Shown piece after piece: positions 18,649 to 28,214 of a DNA stretch of 64,000 nucleotides. The first letter of the stretch is position 1. Every line of letters starts with the position of its first letter. The stretch is taken from the NCBI RefSeq assembly GCF_030297175.1, contig NZ_AP028070.1:310001-374000 (forward strand). The letters run 5' to 3'. Source of the stretch: Marinobacter sp. LA51. GTDB lineage: Bacteria > Pseudomonadota > Gammaproteobacteria > Pseudomonadales > Oleiphilaceae. The notes below the pieces were generated by a model. That model had not been told where the DNA came from and made no database searches. It saw only the letters and a program-made list of their open reading frames with translations. The position numbers and the translations under genes were made by a program.

Positions 18649-20169
18649 ATGGCGAAAAGGAAGTCTCAACCACCGGCATCACCCCCGTCCGCAGAATTCT
18701 TTCACAAGCTGGCGTCAGCGGTGCCGGGCATACTTTTCGCTTATCGGCTCAGCACCGATGGCAAGTCCCATGCGTTTCCCTACGTCAGCAATCACAGCCT
18801 GCAATTGTTTGGCATCGATCCCGAGGTATTGAAGCAGAGCGCTGAACCATTATTCGACATCATCCACCCGGATGACATCGAAGGCCTGGAACAGAGTATC
18901 CGGGAATCGGCCCGTACTCTGGGACCCTTTCAATGCCGGGCCCGCCTGCACCTGATTGATAACGGCTATCAATGGTTCGAAGAGCTGTCCCACCCAATCC
19001 GAGAGCCCGATGGCAGCACGCTCTGGTATGGCCAGTTTTACAATATCCAGCACTATAAGGAGCTGGAACAGGAGCTGCGTGAGAGTGAGTCGGAGTATTC
19101 GTTTCAAGCCGGATTTCAACGTTTGGTGGCTCGTCTGTCGACAGAGTTCATTAACTTGGGCTTTGGCACTATTGACGAGTGCATTGATGAGCTGCTCAAG
19201 AGCGTGGGTGAGTTCTTTTCCATGGATCGGGCTTATCTCTACGCCTTCAGCGAGGACTACACCAAGATCACCAAAACCCATCAATGGTGCCGGGAGGGCG
19301 TGCCCTCGCTGGTGGATGAAGACCAGACCGTATCTATCGATGCCTTTCAGTGCTGGCGAAAACAGCTTCTGGAGATGGTGAATAGCAATCAGGTTGCCCA
19401 CGTTCAGGATGTCTCCGACGCGCCGCCCGACGTTGCTGTGCTTCAATCCGAGGCTGAATCCTCCTCCTCCGACACCGCGTCGGTATTCTGTGTGCCAGTG
19501 CGGGCTCGGGGTGACGTGGTTGGGTTCCTTGGTCTCGATTCACTGGCCCCGCGGGAGTGGCGCCGGGATCTGCACGATCTGCTGATCATCGTCTCAAGTC
19601 TGTTGTCAGGTGCCCTGGAGCGGAACTTGCTTGAGGAACAATTGTTGAACCAGTCGATCCGGGATCCGATGACCGGCCTGCACAACCGCCGTTACTTGAT
19701 GCCGCGGCTCAGTGAGCTGGTGGAACGAGCCGAGAGGTACGACGAAAATTTCACCATCGCCATGCTGGATATCGACTATTTCAAGAAGATCAATGACTCC
19801 GTTGGTCATCTCGGTGGCGACTTTGTCCTGCGCCGGTTTGCTGACATTCTGGAGGATTTGATCCGTTCCACCGACGTGGTGGCGCGGTTCGGCGGCGAGG
19901 AATTCATGGTGGTATTTCCGGGCGCCGAGCAGGGGGCCGTCAAGCAGATGATTGGTCGGATTCTGGCGGCGGTGCGCCATGGCAGTTTCGTCTTCGAGGG
20001 GCGCTCGATCCCGGTCACGGTAAGCGCCGGGGTTGCCTCGGTCCGGGAGCGGGACGATCGGATGATTTCGGTCGACGCGGTGATCGGCCGGGCCGACCAT
20101 CGCCTGTACCTTGCTAAACAGTCGGGCCGTGATTGTGCGTTCGATGTTTCCGGCCCGCTTGGTCTGTAG
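18649..20169 (+). CDS. PAS-GAF-GGDEF diguanylate cyclase
   Basis: Cytoplasmic signalling protein of 506 residues without membrane segments. A PAS fold (about 15-145, IHPDDIEGLEQSI motif) is followed by a GAF domain (about 165-325) and a GGDEF domain (about 335-500). The active loop is GGEEF at 415-419, and an inhibitory I-site RxxD (RSTD) lies five residues before it. It should make c-di-GMP in response to an unknown ligand and be subject to product inhibition. An AAGGGA site precedes the ATG. Confidence 0.92.
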   Translation: MAKRKSQPPASPPSAEFFHKLASAVPGILFAYRLSTDGKSHAFPYVSNHSLQLFGIDPEVLKQSAEPLFDIIHPDDIEGLEQSIRESARTLGPFQCRARLHLIDNGYQWFEELSHPIREPDGSTLWYGQFYNIQHYKELEQELRESESEYSFQAGFQRLVARLSTEFINLGFGTIDECIDELLKSVGEFFSMDRAYLYAFSEDYTKITKTHQWCREGVPSLVDEDQTVSIDAFQCWRKQLLEMVNSNQVAHVQDVSDAPPDVAVLQSEAESSSSDTASVFCVPVRARGDVVGFLGLDSLAPREWRRDLHDLLIIVSSLLSGALERNLLEEQLLNQSIRDPMTGLHNRRYLMPRLSELVERAERYDENFTIAMLDIDYFKKINDSVGHLGGDFVLRRFADILEDLIRSTDVVARFGGEEFMVVFPGAEQGAVKQMIGRILAAVRHGSFVFEGRSIPVTVSAGVASVRERDDRMISVDAVIGRADHRLYLAKQSGRDCAFDVSGPLGL

Positions 20170-20189
20170 GAAGCTGTACTTCACCTTAT

Positions 20190-20226
20190 ATCTCTAAATG
20201 CTATATGCTTATAATCAATTAGAGAT
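20190..20226. promoter_or_regulatory. perfect inverted repeat around a TATAAT -10 (candidate operator)
   Basis: Eight-base perfect arms ATCTCTAA (20190-20197) and TTAGAGAT (20219-20226) flank an AT-rich 21-base spacer holding TATAAT at 20210-20215. This places a repressor-type operator over the probable promoter of the persulfide-dioxygenase-like gene at 20247. No regulator gene is adjacent, so the binder is unknown; ArsR-family repressors such as BigR/SqrR control similar gene pairs elsewhere, but their known operators do not obviously match. Confidence 0.55.
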
Positions 20227-20246
20227 TTCAGGCAAAGGTGAACGCC

Positions 20247-21113
20247 ATGAGTAATCCCATCGTCCAGCCGTTTTTCGACGAAGCCACCAACACGTTCAGC
20301 TATGTGGTTCGCGATCCGGACAGCCAGGCCTGTGCAATTCTGGATTCGGTACTCGACTTCGATTACGCCGCCGGTCGCACCGCCGTGGACTCCGCCAATG
20401 ACATTGTGGCCTATGTGCACAACCATGACCTGACGGTGGAGTGGGTTCTGGAAACCCATGTCCATGCCGACCATCTGTCGGCTGCGCCGCACCTGAAAAA
20501 ACAACTGGGCGGCAAGACTGGCATCGGCCTACACATTCGCGATGTCCAGGAGATCTTTGGCAAGGCTTTCAATGCGGGCGGCGACTTTGCCCGTGATGGC
20601 AGCCAATTCGACCGGCTTTTCCAGGAAGGCGATCGCTTCCGGATTGGCGGGCTGGAGGCTTGCGTTCTGCACACGCCCGGTCACACGCCAGCGTGTCTTA
20701 CCTACGTTATCGGTGACGCGGCTTTCGTTGGCGACACCCTGTTCATGCCCGATTACGGCACTGCCCGGTGTGATTTCCCCGGCGGCGACGCCCGCACCCT
20801 GTACCGCTCCATTCAGAAAGTGCTGGCACTGCCGCCGGAGACCCGGCTGTTTCTGTGCCACGACTACAAGGCCCCTGGCCGGGATGACTACGCCCCGATG
20901 ACCTCCGTGGCGGAACAACGCAACAACAACATTCACGTGCACGATGGCGTGTCTGAGGATGAGTTTGTCACTCTGCGCACCGAGCGCGACGCCACCCTCG
21001 GCATGCCGAGGCTGATACTGCCCGCAGTGCAGGTCAACATGCGCGCCGGGCAGTTTCCACCGGCGGAGGACAATGACCAGGTTTATCTGAAAGTGCCTAT
21101 CAACCGGTTCTGA
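20247..21113 (+). CDS. metallo-beta-lactamase fold hydrolase, persulfide dioxygenase/Blh-like
   Basis: MBL-fold protein of 288 residues with the THVHADH metal motif, a HTPGHTPA motif and a FLCHDYK motif containing further metal His residues. This arrangement resembles ETHE1/Blh-type persulfide dioxygenases, which oxidise glutathione persulfide to sulfite with a single iron. The ATG at 20247 is used rather than the GTG at 20238 because AAAGG is correctly spaced for it. The SulP transporter starts 7 bases after its stop, consistent with moving a sulfur oxyanion. Confidence 0.82.
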   Translation: MSNPIVQPFFDEATNTFSYVVRDPDSQACAILDSVLDFDYAAGRTAVDSANDIVAYVHNHDLTVEWVLETHVHADHLSAAPHLKKQLGGKTGIGLHIRDVQEIFGKAFNAGGDFARDGSQFDRLFQEGDRFRIGGLEACVLHTPGHTPACLTYVIGDAAFVGDTLFMPDYGTARCDFPGGDARTLYRSIQKVLALPPETRLFLCHDYKAPGRDDYAPMTSVAEQRNNNIHVHDGVSEDEFVTLRTERDATLGMPRLILPAVQVNMRAGQFPPAEDNDQVYLKVPINRF

Positions 21114-21120
21114 GGCGGCA

Positions 21121-22854
21121 ATGAACGTCAAACACTACTTGCCCCTTCTGGACTGGCTGCCCGGCTATGGCCGTAGTCAGGTCGCCAGTGATCTGGTCGC
21201 CGCGGTCATTGTCACCGTGATGCTGATTCCCCAGTCGCTGGCTTACGCGTTGCTCGCGGGCTTGCCGCCCCAGGTGGGGCTGTACGCCAGTATCCTGCCC
21301 TTGGTGGTGTATGCGGTGTTCGGCACCAGTCGCACGCTCTCGGTTGGGCCGGTGGCGGTGGCATCCCTGATGACGGCGGCAGCGCTGGCGCCGCTGGCCC
21401 AGGCCGGAACGTCGGAGTACCTCATTGGCGCGGTGGTGCTGGCAACGCTGTCCGGGTTGATGCTCATGGCCATGGGCCTGCTTCGGCTCGGCTTTATGGC
21501 CAATTTTCTGAGCCACCCGGTGATTTCCGGTTTCATCACCGCCTCCGGGATTGTTATCGCGGCGAGTCAGCTCAAGCACATTCTGGGTGTCGAGGCGTCC
21601 GGTCATAATCTGCTCGAAATCGTGACCTCCCTGGCGGGTTCCATTGGCCAGACCAATGGGGCGACAGTCGCCGTTGGCGCCGGGGCTTTGCTGTTCCTGC
21701 TGCTGGCTCGCCAACGCCTGAATCCGCTGTTGCGCGCCGTCGGGCTGGCACCCCGGCTGGCGGATATCCTGACCAAGACCGCGCCAATCCTGGCGGTGCT
21801 GGTAACGACGTTGCTGGCCTGGCAGCTGAATCTCGGTGCCCAGGGTGTAAAGCTGGTTGGCCAGGTGCCGGCAGGCTTGCCATCCCTGGGTCTGCCCAGC
21901 CTCGACTGGGGTCTATGGCAGCAGCTGGCCGTAAGTGCCCTGTTGATCAGTGTGGTGGGTTTTGTGGAGTCGGTGTCGGTGGGCCAGACCCTGGCTGCAA
22001 AGCGTCGTCAGCGTATCGATCCGGATCAGGAACTGATCGGGCTGGGCGCAGCCAATGTCAGCGCTGGCCTGTCCGGCGGCATGCCGGTGACCGGGGGCTT
22101 CTCCCGGTCGGTGGTGAACTTCGACGCTGGCGCCGAAACCCCCGCGGCTGGCGCCTTCACGGCAGTCGGGATTGCGCTGGCCACCCTGTACCTGACCCCG
22201 GCTATTGCCTATCTGCCCCAGGCGACGCTGGCGGCAACCATCATGGTGGCGGTTGCCACCCTGATTGATCTGCCCGCGCTTGCGCGGACCTGGCGCTACT
22301 CCAGGCCCGATTTTGGCGCCATGCTGGCCACCATCCTGCTGACCCTCGTGCACAGCGTTGAGGCTGGCATCCTGGCTGGTGTGGGATTGTCCATCGGCCT
22401 GTTTCTCTACCGCACCAGCCGGCCTCACAGTGCTGTTGTTGGTCGGGTGCCTGGAACCGAACACTTCCGAAACGTGCTGCGTCACGATGTTGAACTTTGT
22501 CCCAAGGTGACCTTTCTGCGGGTGGACGAAAGCCTGTATTTTGCCAATGCCCGTTTCCTGGAAGAGCGGGTGATGGATCTGGTGGCCGGTGAGCCGGCGT
22601 TGAAGCATCTGGTGCTGGTCTGCCCGGCGGTAAATCTGATCGACGCCTCGGCGCTGGAGAGCCTGGAAGCCATCAACGACCGCCTGCGAAATGCCGGCGT
22701 CGCTCTGCACCTGTCGGAGGTGAAAGGGCCGGTGATGGACCGTCTCAGGGATACGGATTTGCTGGCCAATTTGAGTGGTGAGGTTTTCCTCAGCACCTTT
22801 GAAGCCTGGCAGAGACTGATCGGGCAGTCGGTAGCGCAGCGTATTATTGTCTAG
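21121..22854 (+). CDS. SulP family inorganic anion transporter with STAS domain
   Basis: Protein of 577 residues with about 12 hydrophobic segments in the first 420 residues, the SulP opening (VAAVIVTVMLIPQSLAYALLAGLPP) and SRSVVNFDAGAETPAAGAF, and a cytoplasmic STAS domain (about 440-560). It moves sulfate, sulfite, bicarbonate or a related anion. Close coupling to the persulfide-dioxygenase-like gene makes sulfite or sulfate export, or sulfate uptake, the likely role; direction cannot be read from sequence. Confidence 0.9.
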   Translation: MNVKHYLPLLDWLPGYGRSQVASDLVAAVIVTVMLIPQSLAYALLAGLPPQVGLYASILPLVVYAVFGTSRTLSVGPVAVASLMTAAALAPLAQAGTSEYLIGAVVLATLSGLMLMAMGLLRLGFMANFLSHPVISGFITASGIVIAASQLKHILGVEASGHNLLEIVTSLAGSIGQTNGATVAVGAGALLFLLLARQRLNPLLRAVGLAPRLADILTKTAPILAVLVTTLLAWQLNLGAQGVKLVGQVPAGLPSLGLPSLDWGLWQQLAVSALLISVVGFVESVSVGQTLAAKRRQRIDPDQELIGLGAANVSAGLSGGMPVTGGFSRSVVNFDAGAETPAAGAFTAVGIALATLYLTPAIAYLPQATLAATIMVAVATLIDLPALARTWRYSRPDFGAMLATILLTLVHSVEAGILAGVGLSIGLFLYRTSRPHSAVVGRVPGTEHFRNVLRHDVELCPKVTFLRVDESLYFANARFLEERVMDLVAGEPALKHLVLVCPAVNLIDASALESLEAINDRLRNAGVALHLSEVKGPVMDRLRDTDLLANLSGEVFLSTFEAWQRLIGQSVAQRIIV

Positions 22855-22938
22855 CCGACAGCGTGCTTGCCCAATGGGTAGGGCCGACCGGTACTATGTA
22901 ATTTCTCCTTTCGGTGTTCAGATAACGGCACGTGCACT

Positions 22939-23598
22939 ATGGGTATGACCGAAAACCTGCTTTCGACCACCCAGTGGCTCATCACCCTGGTGCTGTTTCT
23001 GCTGATCCTGGCGCGGGCGGTGCGCACCATCGACTGGCAGGCTGTGCGCCGGGATAACACCCTGCAGCACACGTTCTTCGGTGCGGCGGTAGTGCTGGGA
23101 TTTCTCTGGCAGTTGCGGGCGGGGCTGTCTCCCGGCCTCTCCATTCATGTGTTCGGTATTACGGTGATTACCCTCATGCTGGGTTGGGCGCTGGCGGTTC
23201 TGGCTGGCCTGCTGGCGCTGGTCATTACTGTGATCACTGGACGCGAACCCTTGCTGATGTTTGCGGCCAACGGCTTGATTACCGTTATGATTCCCGCGTT
23301 AGTCAGTCATGGCATCATGCTTTGGGAGCGCCACAAAAATTTTAAGAACTTTTTCGCCTATATTTTCGTGTGTGGTTTTTTCGGTGCCGGCATTGCGGTA
23401 GCGGCGGCTGGCATTGTGATGTGCCTGCTGCTCTGGTCCAGTGGCGTCTATGATTTGTCCGAGCTGGTCCATGAATACCTGCGGTATTTGCCGCTGTTTA
23501 TGATTCCCGAGGGGTTTGCCAACGGTGCCTTTGTTACCGGATTGATGGTTTTTCATCCGGATCGGCTCACTACCCTGGATCAGCGACGCTATCGGTAA
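22939..23598 (+). CDS. CbiM-like integral membrane protein (energy-coupling-factor permease related)
   Basis: Membrane protein of 219 residues with six to seven predicted helices and the GLSPGLSIHVFGITVITLMLG and PEGFANGAFVTG motifs. It resembles the predicted CbiM-like membrane proteins found singly in proteobacteria rather than a full cobalt ECF transporter; no CbiQ or CbiO partner is adjacent. The His residues expected of a metal-binding N-terminus are not obvious. Substrate is unknown. The 160 bases downstream hold no gene. Confidence 0.6.
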   Translation: MGMTENLLSTTQWLITLVLFLLILARAVRTIDWQAVRRDNTLQHTFFGAAVVLGFLWQLRAGLSPGLSIHVFGITVITLMLGWALAVLAGLLALVITVITGREPLLMFAANGLITVMIPALVSHGIMLWERHKNFKNFFAYIFVCGFFGAGIAVAAAGIVMCLLLWSSGVYDLSELVHEYLRYLPLFMIPEGFANGAFVTGLMVFHPDRLTTLDQRRYR

Positions 23599-23758
23599 GC
23601 GAACGGGCAGGGTCTCGACTACACTCCCGCGCATGGTTCAGTAGGCCATTGAACAGGCTGGTATGCGCTAACGCCAGAAAATGTGGTTTACTCCCGTTGT
23701 TAACAAGAACAGCGCCCGAAATGGGCGGGCTCCATTTACCTAAGCTGGCCATGAAGTA

Positions 23759-25018
23759 ATGCCCAAAAGACTCTTTCCCCTGATCATCCTTGCCCTTGGT
23801 GTCCTTGGTTTTCTCGCCCTCAAGATGACCCGTCCTGAACCGGCCGAAGTCAGCGCCACGGAACGCAGCTGGCGGGTGAGCACCCAGATTGTTGAGCCGG
23901 GAAACCACACGCCGTTGTTGCCCCTGTATGGCCAGGTTGCGGCGCCCGAGCAGCTGAACGTAACCGCGACACTGGCCGGGCGGATTGACGCACGACCTGT
24001 TTCGGAAGGCGAGCGGGTGCAGGCCGGGGATCTGCTGGTGGCTCTGGATGACGCCGATATCCGGCCGGTGCTGACCCAGGCGGAGTCACAAGTGGCCGAT
24101 CTCAAGGCCCAGCTCCAGTCGGAGCAGGTCCGGCACCGCAATGACCGGGCGGCGATCAAGAGTGAGCAGGCGATTCGCGATAATGCGGCCCGGCAACTGG
24201 AGCGCACCAAGTCTCTGGTCGGCCGTAATCTGGCCTCGCAGGAAAACCTGGAAGCCGCTACCGACGCCTTGGCCCGGGCGGAGCTGACGGTCAGCACGCG
24301 CCAGCGGGCTATCGACGAACACCCGTCCCGATTGCAGAGTCTGGAAGCCAAGCTGGCCCAGGCCGAAGCCAACCTGGCAACCATCGAGCGGGATGCCAAG
24401 CGGTCGCGGCTTACCGCCCCGTTCGATGGCGTGGTTACCGGTGTCCAGGTGGCACCCGGGGATCTGGTAGCCCGCAACGAACCTCTGCTGTCGCTCTATC
24501 CGGCAAAGAACCTTGAGCTGCGAGCGCGGGTGCCGGCGATGTTCCGTGCAGAGCTGCTCGACGCCCTGTCCCGGAATGACACGCTGATGGCAACCAGTGA
24601 AGGCGGGGAGCACCGGTTTGAACTGGTCCGGTTTGCCGGCACCGCCGATGCGGCCGGCACCGAAGCCATCCTGGCCCTGGTGGGCAATGGTGGCGGCTTG
24701 CGCCCCGGAGAGTTGCTGCCGGTTAACCTGCAACGGCCCGAACGTGCGGATACCGTTGCCATCCCTTTCAGCGCTCTTTATGGCGCCAATGCCGTTTATC
24801 TGATGAACCAGGACCAGCGTATGGAGCGGGTTCGGGTCGAGCGCATAGGCGAGGCCATGTCGAACAACGGCGAGCGCCGGCTCCTGGTAGCGGGTGGAGA
24901 GCTCAAGCCGGGTGCAAAGCTGATCACCACGCACTTGCCCAATGCCATGACCGGATTAAAGGTTGAGTCGGTGGCCCCTGAAGGGTCGGAACAGAAGGGC
25001 GCGGAGGCTGCTGAATGA
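23759..25018 (+). CDS. RND efflux periplasmic adaptor (membrane fusion protein)
   Basis: HlyD/AcrA-type adaptor of 419 residues. An N-terminal hydrophobic anchor (about 5-22) is followed by split lipoyl/barrel-sandwich segments (around 70-110 and 215-250, with RLTAPFDGVVTGVQVAPGDLVARNEPLLSLY) around a coiled-coil hairpin (about 105-210). It bridges the RND pump to an outer-membrane channel, which is not encoded here. The pump gene overlaps its stop by 4 bases (ATGA). Confidence 0.9.
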   Translation: MPKRLFPLIILALGVLGFLALKMTRPEPAEVSATERSWRVSTQIVEPGNHTPLLPLYGQVAAPEQLNVTATLAGRIDARPVSEGERVQAGDLLVALDDADIRPVLTQAESQVADLKAQLQSEQVRHRNDRAAIKSEQAIRDNAARQLERTKSLVGRNLASQENLEAATDALARAELTVSTRQRAIDEHPSRLQSLEAKLAQAEANLATIERDAKRSRLTAPFDGVVTGVQVAPGDLVARNEPLLSLYPAKNLELRARVPAMFRAELLDALSRNDTLMATSEGGEHRFELVRFAGTADAAGTEAILALVGNGGGLRPGELLPVNLQRPERADTVAIPFSALYGANAVYLMNQDQRMERVRVERIGEAMSNNGERRLLVAGGELKPGAKLITTHLPNAMTGLKVESVAPEGSEQKGAEAAE

Positions 25019-28000
25019 CAGGCCGCCGAGGGGTGATCGGTTTTTTTGTGCATCACCGGGTTGCCGCCAATCTGGTGATGTTGGTGATGTTGTTGGGTGG
25101 CGTGCTCGCGCTGACCCGGATGAATATGCAGTTTTTCCCGACCTTTGCCCTCGACATTGTCAGCGTCCGGGTGGTCTGGAGCGGTGCCTCAGCTGAGGAC
25201 GTCGAGCAGGGTATTACCGATCCTCTTGAGCAACGGCTGCGCAGCATCGACGGCCTCAAGAAGATGACTTCCACCTCGGCCCAGAGCGTGTCCTCCATCA
25301 CCCTGGAGTTCCATGAGGGCACGGACCCCATGCAGGCGCTGGACGACGTCAATCAGCAGGTGGACGAATTCACCAACCTGCCGGCAGATGCCGAAGAGCC
25401 TCAGGTCACCCGGATTGAACGTTACGAGCCGGTGGCGCGATTACTGGTTTACGGAGATGTCGATCGCAGCGAATTGCGGGACTTGAGTTACCGGTTTGAG
25501 GATGAGCTGCTGGAGCAGGGCATTGATCGGGTTGAAATCTCCGGCCTGCCGGAGCAGCAGATCAGCATCGATGTGCCGGTTGAACGCCTGGAGACCCTGG
25601 GGTTGTCCCTGGAACAGATTGCCGACCGGGTGGCTTCCATTTCCCGGGATCTGCCCGCCGGCATGATGGCGCAGCAGGATGCTACCCGGGAGTTGCGGGC
25701 GGTGGAGCAGCGCCGGTCTGCCCAGGCGTTCGAGGACGTCACGGTACTCAGTGGTGAGCGGATCCAGCTCAGGCTGGGGGACATTGCCATTATCCGGCAG
25801 GAAGCCCGGGATAATCAGGTGACCCTGAGTCGCAACGGGTACCCGGCGGCGGAGCTGGTACTTCAGCGCGCCGAAAATGGCGATTCCCTGGAATCTGCTC
25901 AGGTTCTGGATGACTGGCTGGAAAAAACCCGGCCGACCCTGCCGCCCTCCCTGACCCTGGAAGTGTACGACCAGTCCTGGCAGCTGCTGAACGATCGTAT
26001 TTCCCTGCTGGTCAATAACGGGCTTGGCGGTTTGGTGCTGGTGGTCTGCCTGTTGTACCTGTTCCTGCCGGGCCGGGTGGCCGTCTGGGTGGCGATTGGC
26101 ATACCCACCGCGTTCCTGGCGTCCATGGCGGTGCTGTGGGGCATCGGCGGCTCCATCAATATGATTTCGCTGTTTGCCCTGATCATGGCCCTGGGGGTAA
26201 TTGTTGACGATGCCATTGTGGTGGGCGAAGACGCCGATGCCCACGCGCGGATGGGTGAAGAGTCGATATACGCCTCCGAGGGCGCCGCCAAGCGCATGGT
26301 GTGGCCGGTTTTGGCGTCGTCGCTGACCACCGTGGCCGCGTTCATGCCGTTGCTGGTCGTGGGCGGTGTGATTGGTAATATCCTGGGCGATATCCCCACG
26401 GTGATGATCTGCGTGCTGGTGGCTTCGCTTCTGGAGTGCTTTATTGTGCTGCCCGCGCACCTGCGCCACGCCTTCGTGCCCCGCGGTCGCTCCGGTGGTG
26501 AAAAACAGCCCGCGTCCGTTAGCCGAAATCCTGTAGCGCGCCTGCGTTCGGGTTTTGAGACGAAGTTCGATCAGTTCCGCGAAGGCCGGTTTCGCCGGTT
26601 TTCCCTGCTCAGCCTGAAGCACCGGGGCGTAACCCTGGCAAGTGCGGTCGCATTGGCCCTGCTTACGGTCGGTTTGCTGGCCGGTGGCCGGCTTGGCTTC
26701 AATTTTTTCCCGACGCCCGAGCCCTCGATTTTTTACGCCAACGCCAGCTTTGTGGCCGGAACCGATGAGCGCACGGTGGACCGGTTTCTGGAGGACATGC
26801 GACGAAGCCTGGACGAAACCGAGGAGGCCCTCGGCGGCGATCTGATCCTGCACGCTATTACCCGCGAGGGCGCAACCCTGGGGGCCGGAGGGCGGTCACG
26901 TACTGGTGAGGAGCTCGGCGCCATGTTCATAGAGCTGGCACCTTCAGACCGGCGCCTGGTTCGCAATCCCGAGTTCATTAACGAATGGCGCAGCCGCCTG
27001 GCGCTGCCTGCGGGGCTGGAAAACCTGAGTATTTCCGAGCGGCAAGCCGGACCACCGGGCCGGGATGTCAACGTGCGCCTGACCGGCGATGATGCCGAAT
27101 CCCTGAAAGCTGCCGCCGAAGCCCTGTCCCAGGCGCTGTCGACCCTTCCGGGTGTGCTCGACGTGGAAGACGACATGCCCTGGGGGCGGGAACAGCTGAT
27201 CTACCAGGTGAGCGCCTATGGCGAGGCCCTCGGCCTGACCACCTCCGATCTGGGCCGACAATTGCGGGCCGCCTTTGATGGCCGTATTGCCCAGATCTAT
27301 CAGGATGGACGGGACGAAGTGGAAGTGCGGGTACAGTTGCCCCAGGATCAGCGCGAGCGACTCTCCACCTTGTCAAAGATGACTGTAAGAGTGCTGGATG
27401 GCCGCTTTGTTCCACTGAGCCAGGTTATGAATCTGGATCACCGGCAGGGCTTCGAAGCCCTCCGCCATGCTGACGGCAAGCTGGCGGTGGAGGTGAGCTC
27501 CGGGCTGAATACCCAGGTCAGCACCACCGACCAGATTCTCAACAGCCTGCAGGCCGAGGTCCTGCCGGAAATCGCCAGCAGCTATAACGTGCGCTACAGC
27601 TTCGAAGGCCGGGCCGCCGACCAGCGCGAAACACTGGCCGACATGCAGACCGGTCTGATCATTGGCCTCGGCCTGATGTACGTGGTGCTGGTCTGGGTGT
27701 TTGCGTCCTGGAGTCTTCCGGTCATTGTCATGGCGATTATCCCCTTTGCCTTGGTCGGAGCCCTCATCGGGCATTGGCTGATGGGGCTCCAGCTCACCAT
27801 TCTGTCCCTGTTCGGGTTGTTTGGTTTGTCCGGAATAGTGGTCAATAACGCCATCATCCTCGTAGCTTTCTATAACCAGCAGCGAAAAAAGGGCCTCGAC
27901 ATCACCGAAGCCCTGAACGAGGCCGCGGTGCAACGGGTGCGGGCGGTAATGCTGACCTCGCTGACCACTATCGGTGGCCTGTTGCCTCTGTTGTTTGAAA

Positions 28001-28179
28001 CCTCGCTGCAGGCGCAATTCCTGATCCCCATGGCGACGTCAATCGCGTTCGGGCTCGGGTTGTCGACACTGCTGGTGCTGCTGGTGATACCGGCCCTGCT
28101 GTCCTGGCTCGAGCAGTTCAGGGAATGGCGGGCCCAACGACACGGTGAACACGCTCCTTTGATAGGAGTGGACGAATAA
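25015..28179 (+). CDS. RND family efflux transporter
   Basis: Proton-driven inner-membrane pump of 1054 residues, the full family length. Visible are TM1 (about 13-32), the long first porter domain, the TM2-TM6 block with GVIVDDAIVVGED carrying the proton-relay Asp pair in TM4, a second porter domain and the TM8-TM12 block with FGLFGLSGIVVNNAIILVAFYNQ. It resembles the AcrB/CusA-like HAE group; the substrate is not predictable. Its C-terminus ends inside the first copy of a short tandem duplication. Confidence 0.92.
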   Translation: MTGRRGVIGFFVHHRVAANLVMLVMLLGGVLALTRMNMQFFPTFALDIVSVRVVWSGASAEDVEQGITDPLEQRLRSIDGLKKMTSTSAQSVSSITLEFHEGTDPMQALDDVNQQVDEFTNLPADAEEPQVTRIERYEPVARLLVYGDVDRSELRDLSYRFEDELLEQGIDRVEISGLPEQQISIDVPVERLETLGLSLEQIADRVASISRDLPAGMMAQQDATRELRAVEQRRSAQAFEDVTVLSGERIQLRLGDIAIIRQEARDNQVTLSRNGYPAAELVLQRAENGDSLESAQVLDDWLEKTRPTLPPSLTLEVYDQSWQLLNDRISLLVNNGLGGLVLVVCLLYLFLPGRVAVWVAIGIPTAFLASMAVLWGIGGSINMISLFALIMALGVIVDDAIVVGEDADAHARMGEESIYASEGAAKRMVWPVLASSLTTVAAFMPLLVVGGVIGNILGDIPTVMICVLVASLLECFIVLPAHLRHAFVPRGRSGGEKQPASVSRNPVARLRSGFETKFDQFREGRFRRFSLLSLKHRGVTLASAVALALLTVGLLAGGRLGFNFFPTPEPSIFYANASFVAGTDERTVDRFLEDMRRSLDETEEALGGDLILHAITREGATLGAGGRSRTGEELGAMFIELAPSDRRLVRNPEFINEWRSRLALPAGLENLSISERQAGPPGRDVNVRLTGDDAESLKAAAEALSQALSTLPGVLDVEDDMPWGREQLIYQVSAYGEALGLTTSDLGRQLRAAFDGRIAQIYQDGRDEVEVRVQLPQDQRERLSTLSKMTVRVLDGRFVPLSQVMNLDHRQGFEALRHADGKLAVEVSSGLNTQVSTTDQILNSLQAEVLPEIASSYNVRYSFEGRAADQRETLADMQTGLIIGLGLMYVVLVWVFASWSLPVIVMAIIPFALVGALIGHWLMGLQLTILSLFGLFGLSGIVVNNAIILVAFYNQQRKKGLDITEALNEAAVQRVRAVMLTSLTTIGGLLPLLFETSLQAQFLIPMATSIAFGLGLSTLLVLLVIPALLSWLEQFREWRAQRHGEHAPLIGVDE

Positions 28180-28204
28180 AGGGATAGGAGTTGACGAATA
28201 AGGG
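28161..28204 (+). repeat. 22-bp tandem direct duplication at an operon junction
   Basis: Two adjacent near-identical copies of GATAGGAGTKGACGAATAA plus GGG (28161-28182 and 28183-28204), differing by one substitution and one A in the A-run. The first copy encodes the last residues and stop of the RND pump; the second lies in the short gap before the ABC ATPase start. It looks like a recent slippage or duplication event that doubled a ribosome-binding-like TAGGAG. Confidence 0.75.
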
Positions 28205-28214
28205 CAGATTTTCG

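Noticed and set aside
23713..23727. CGCCC/GGGCG hairpin before the RND adaptor as a terminator
   Set aside because: Arms are only five bases and no T-run follows; probably chance in GC-rich DNA.
28191..28214. TTG start at 28191 for the ABC ATPase
   Set aside because: It abuts the TAGGAG with no spacing and lies in the duplicated segment; the ATG at 28215 begins the recognisable protein.
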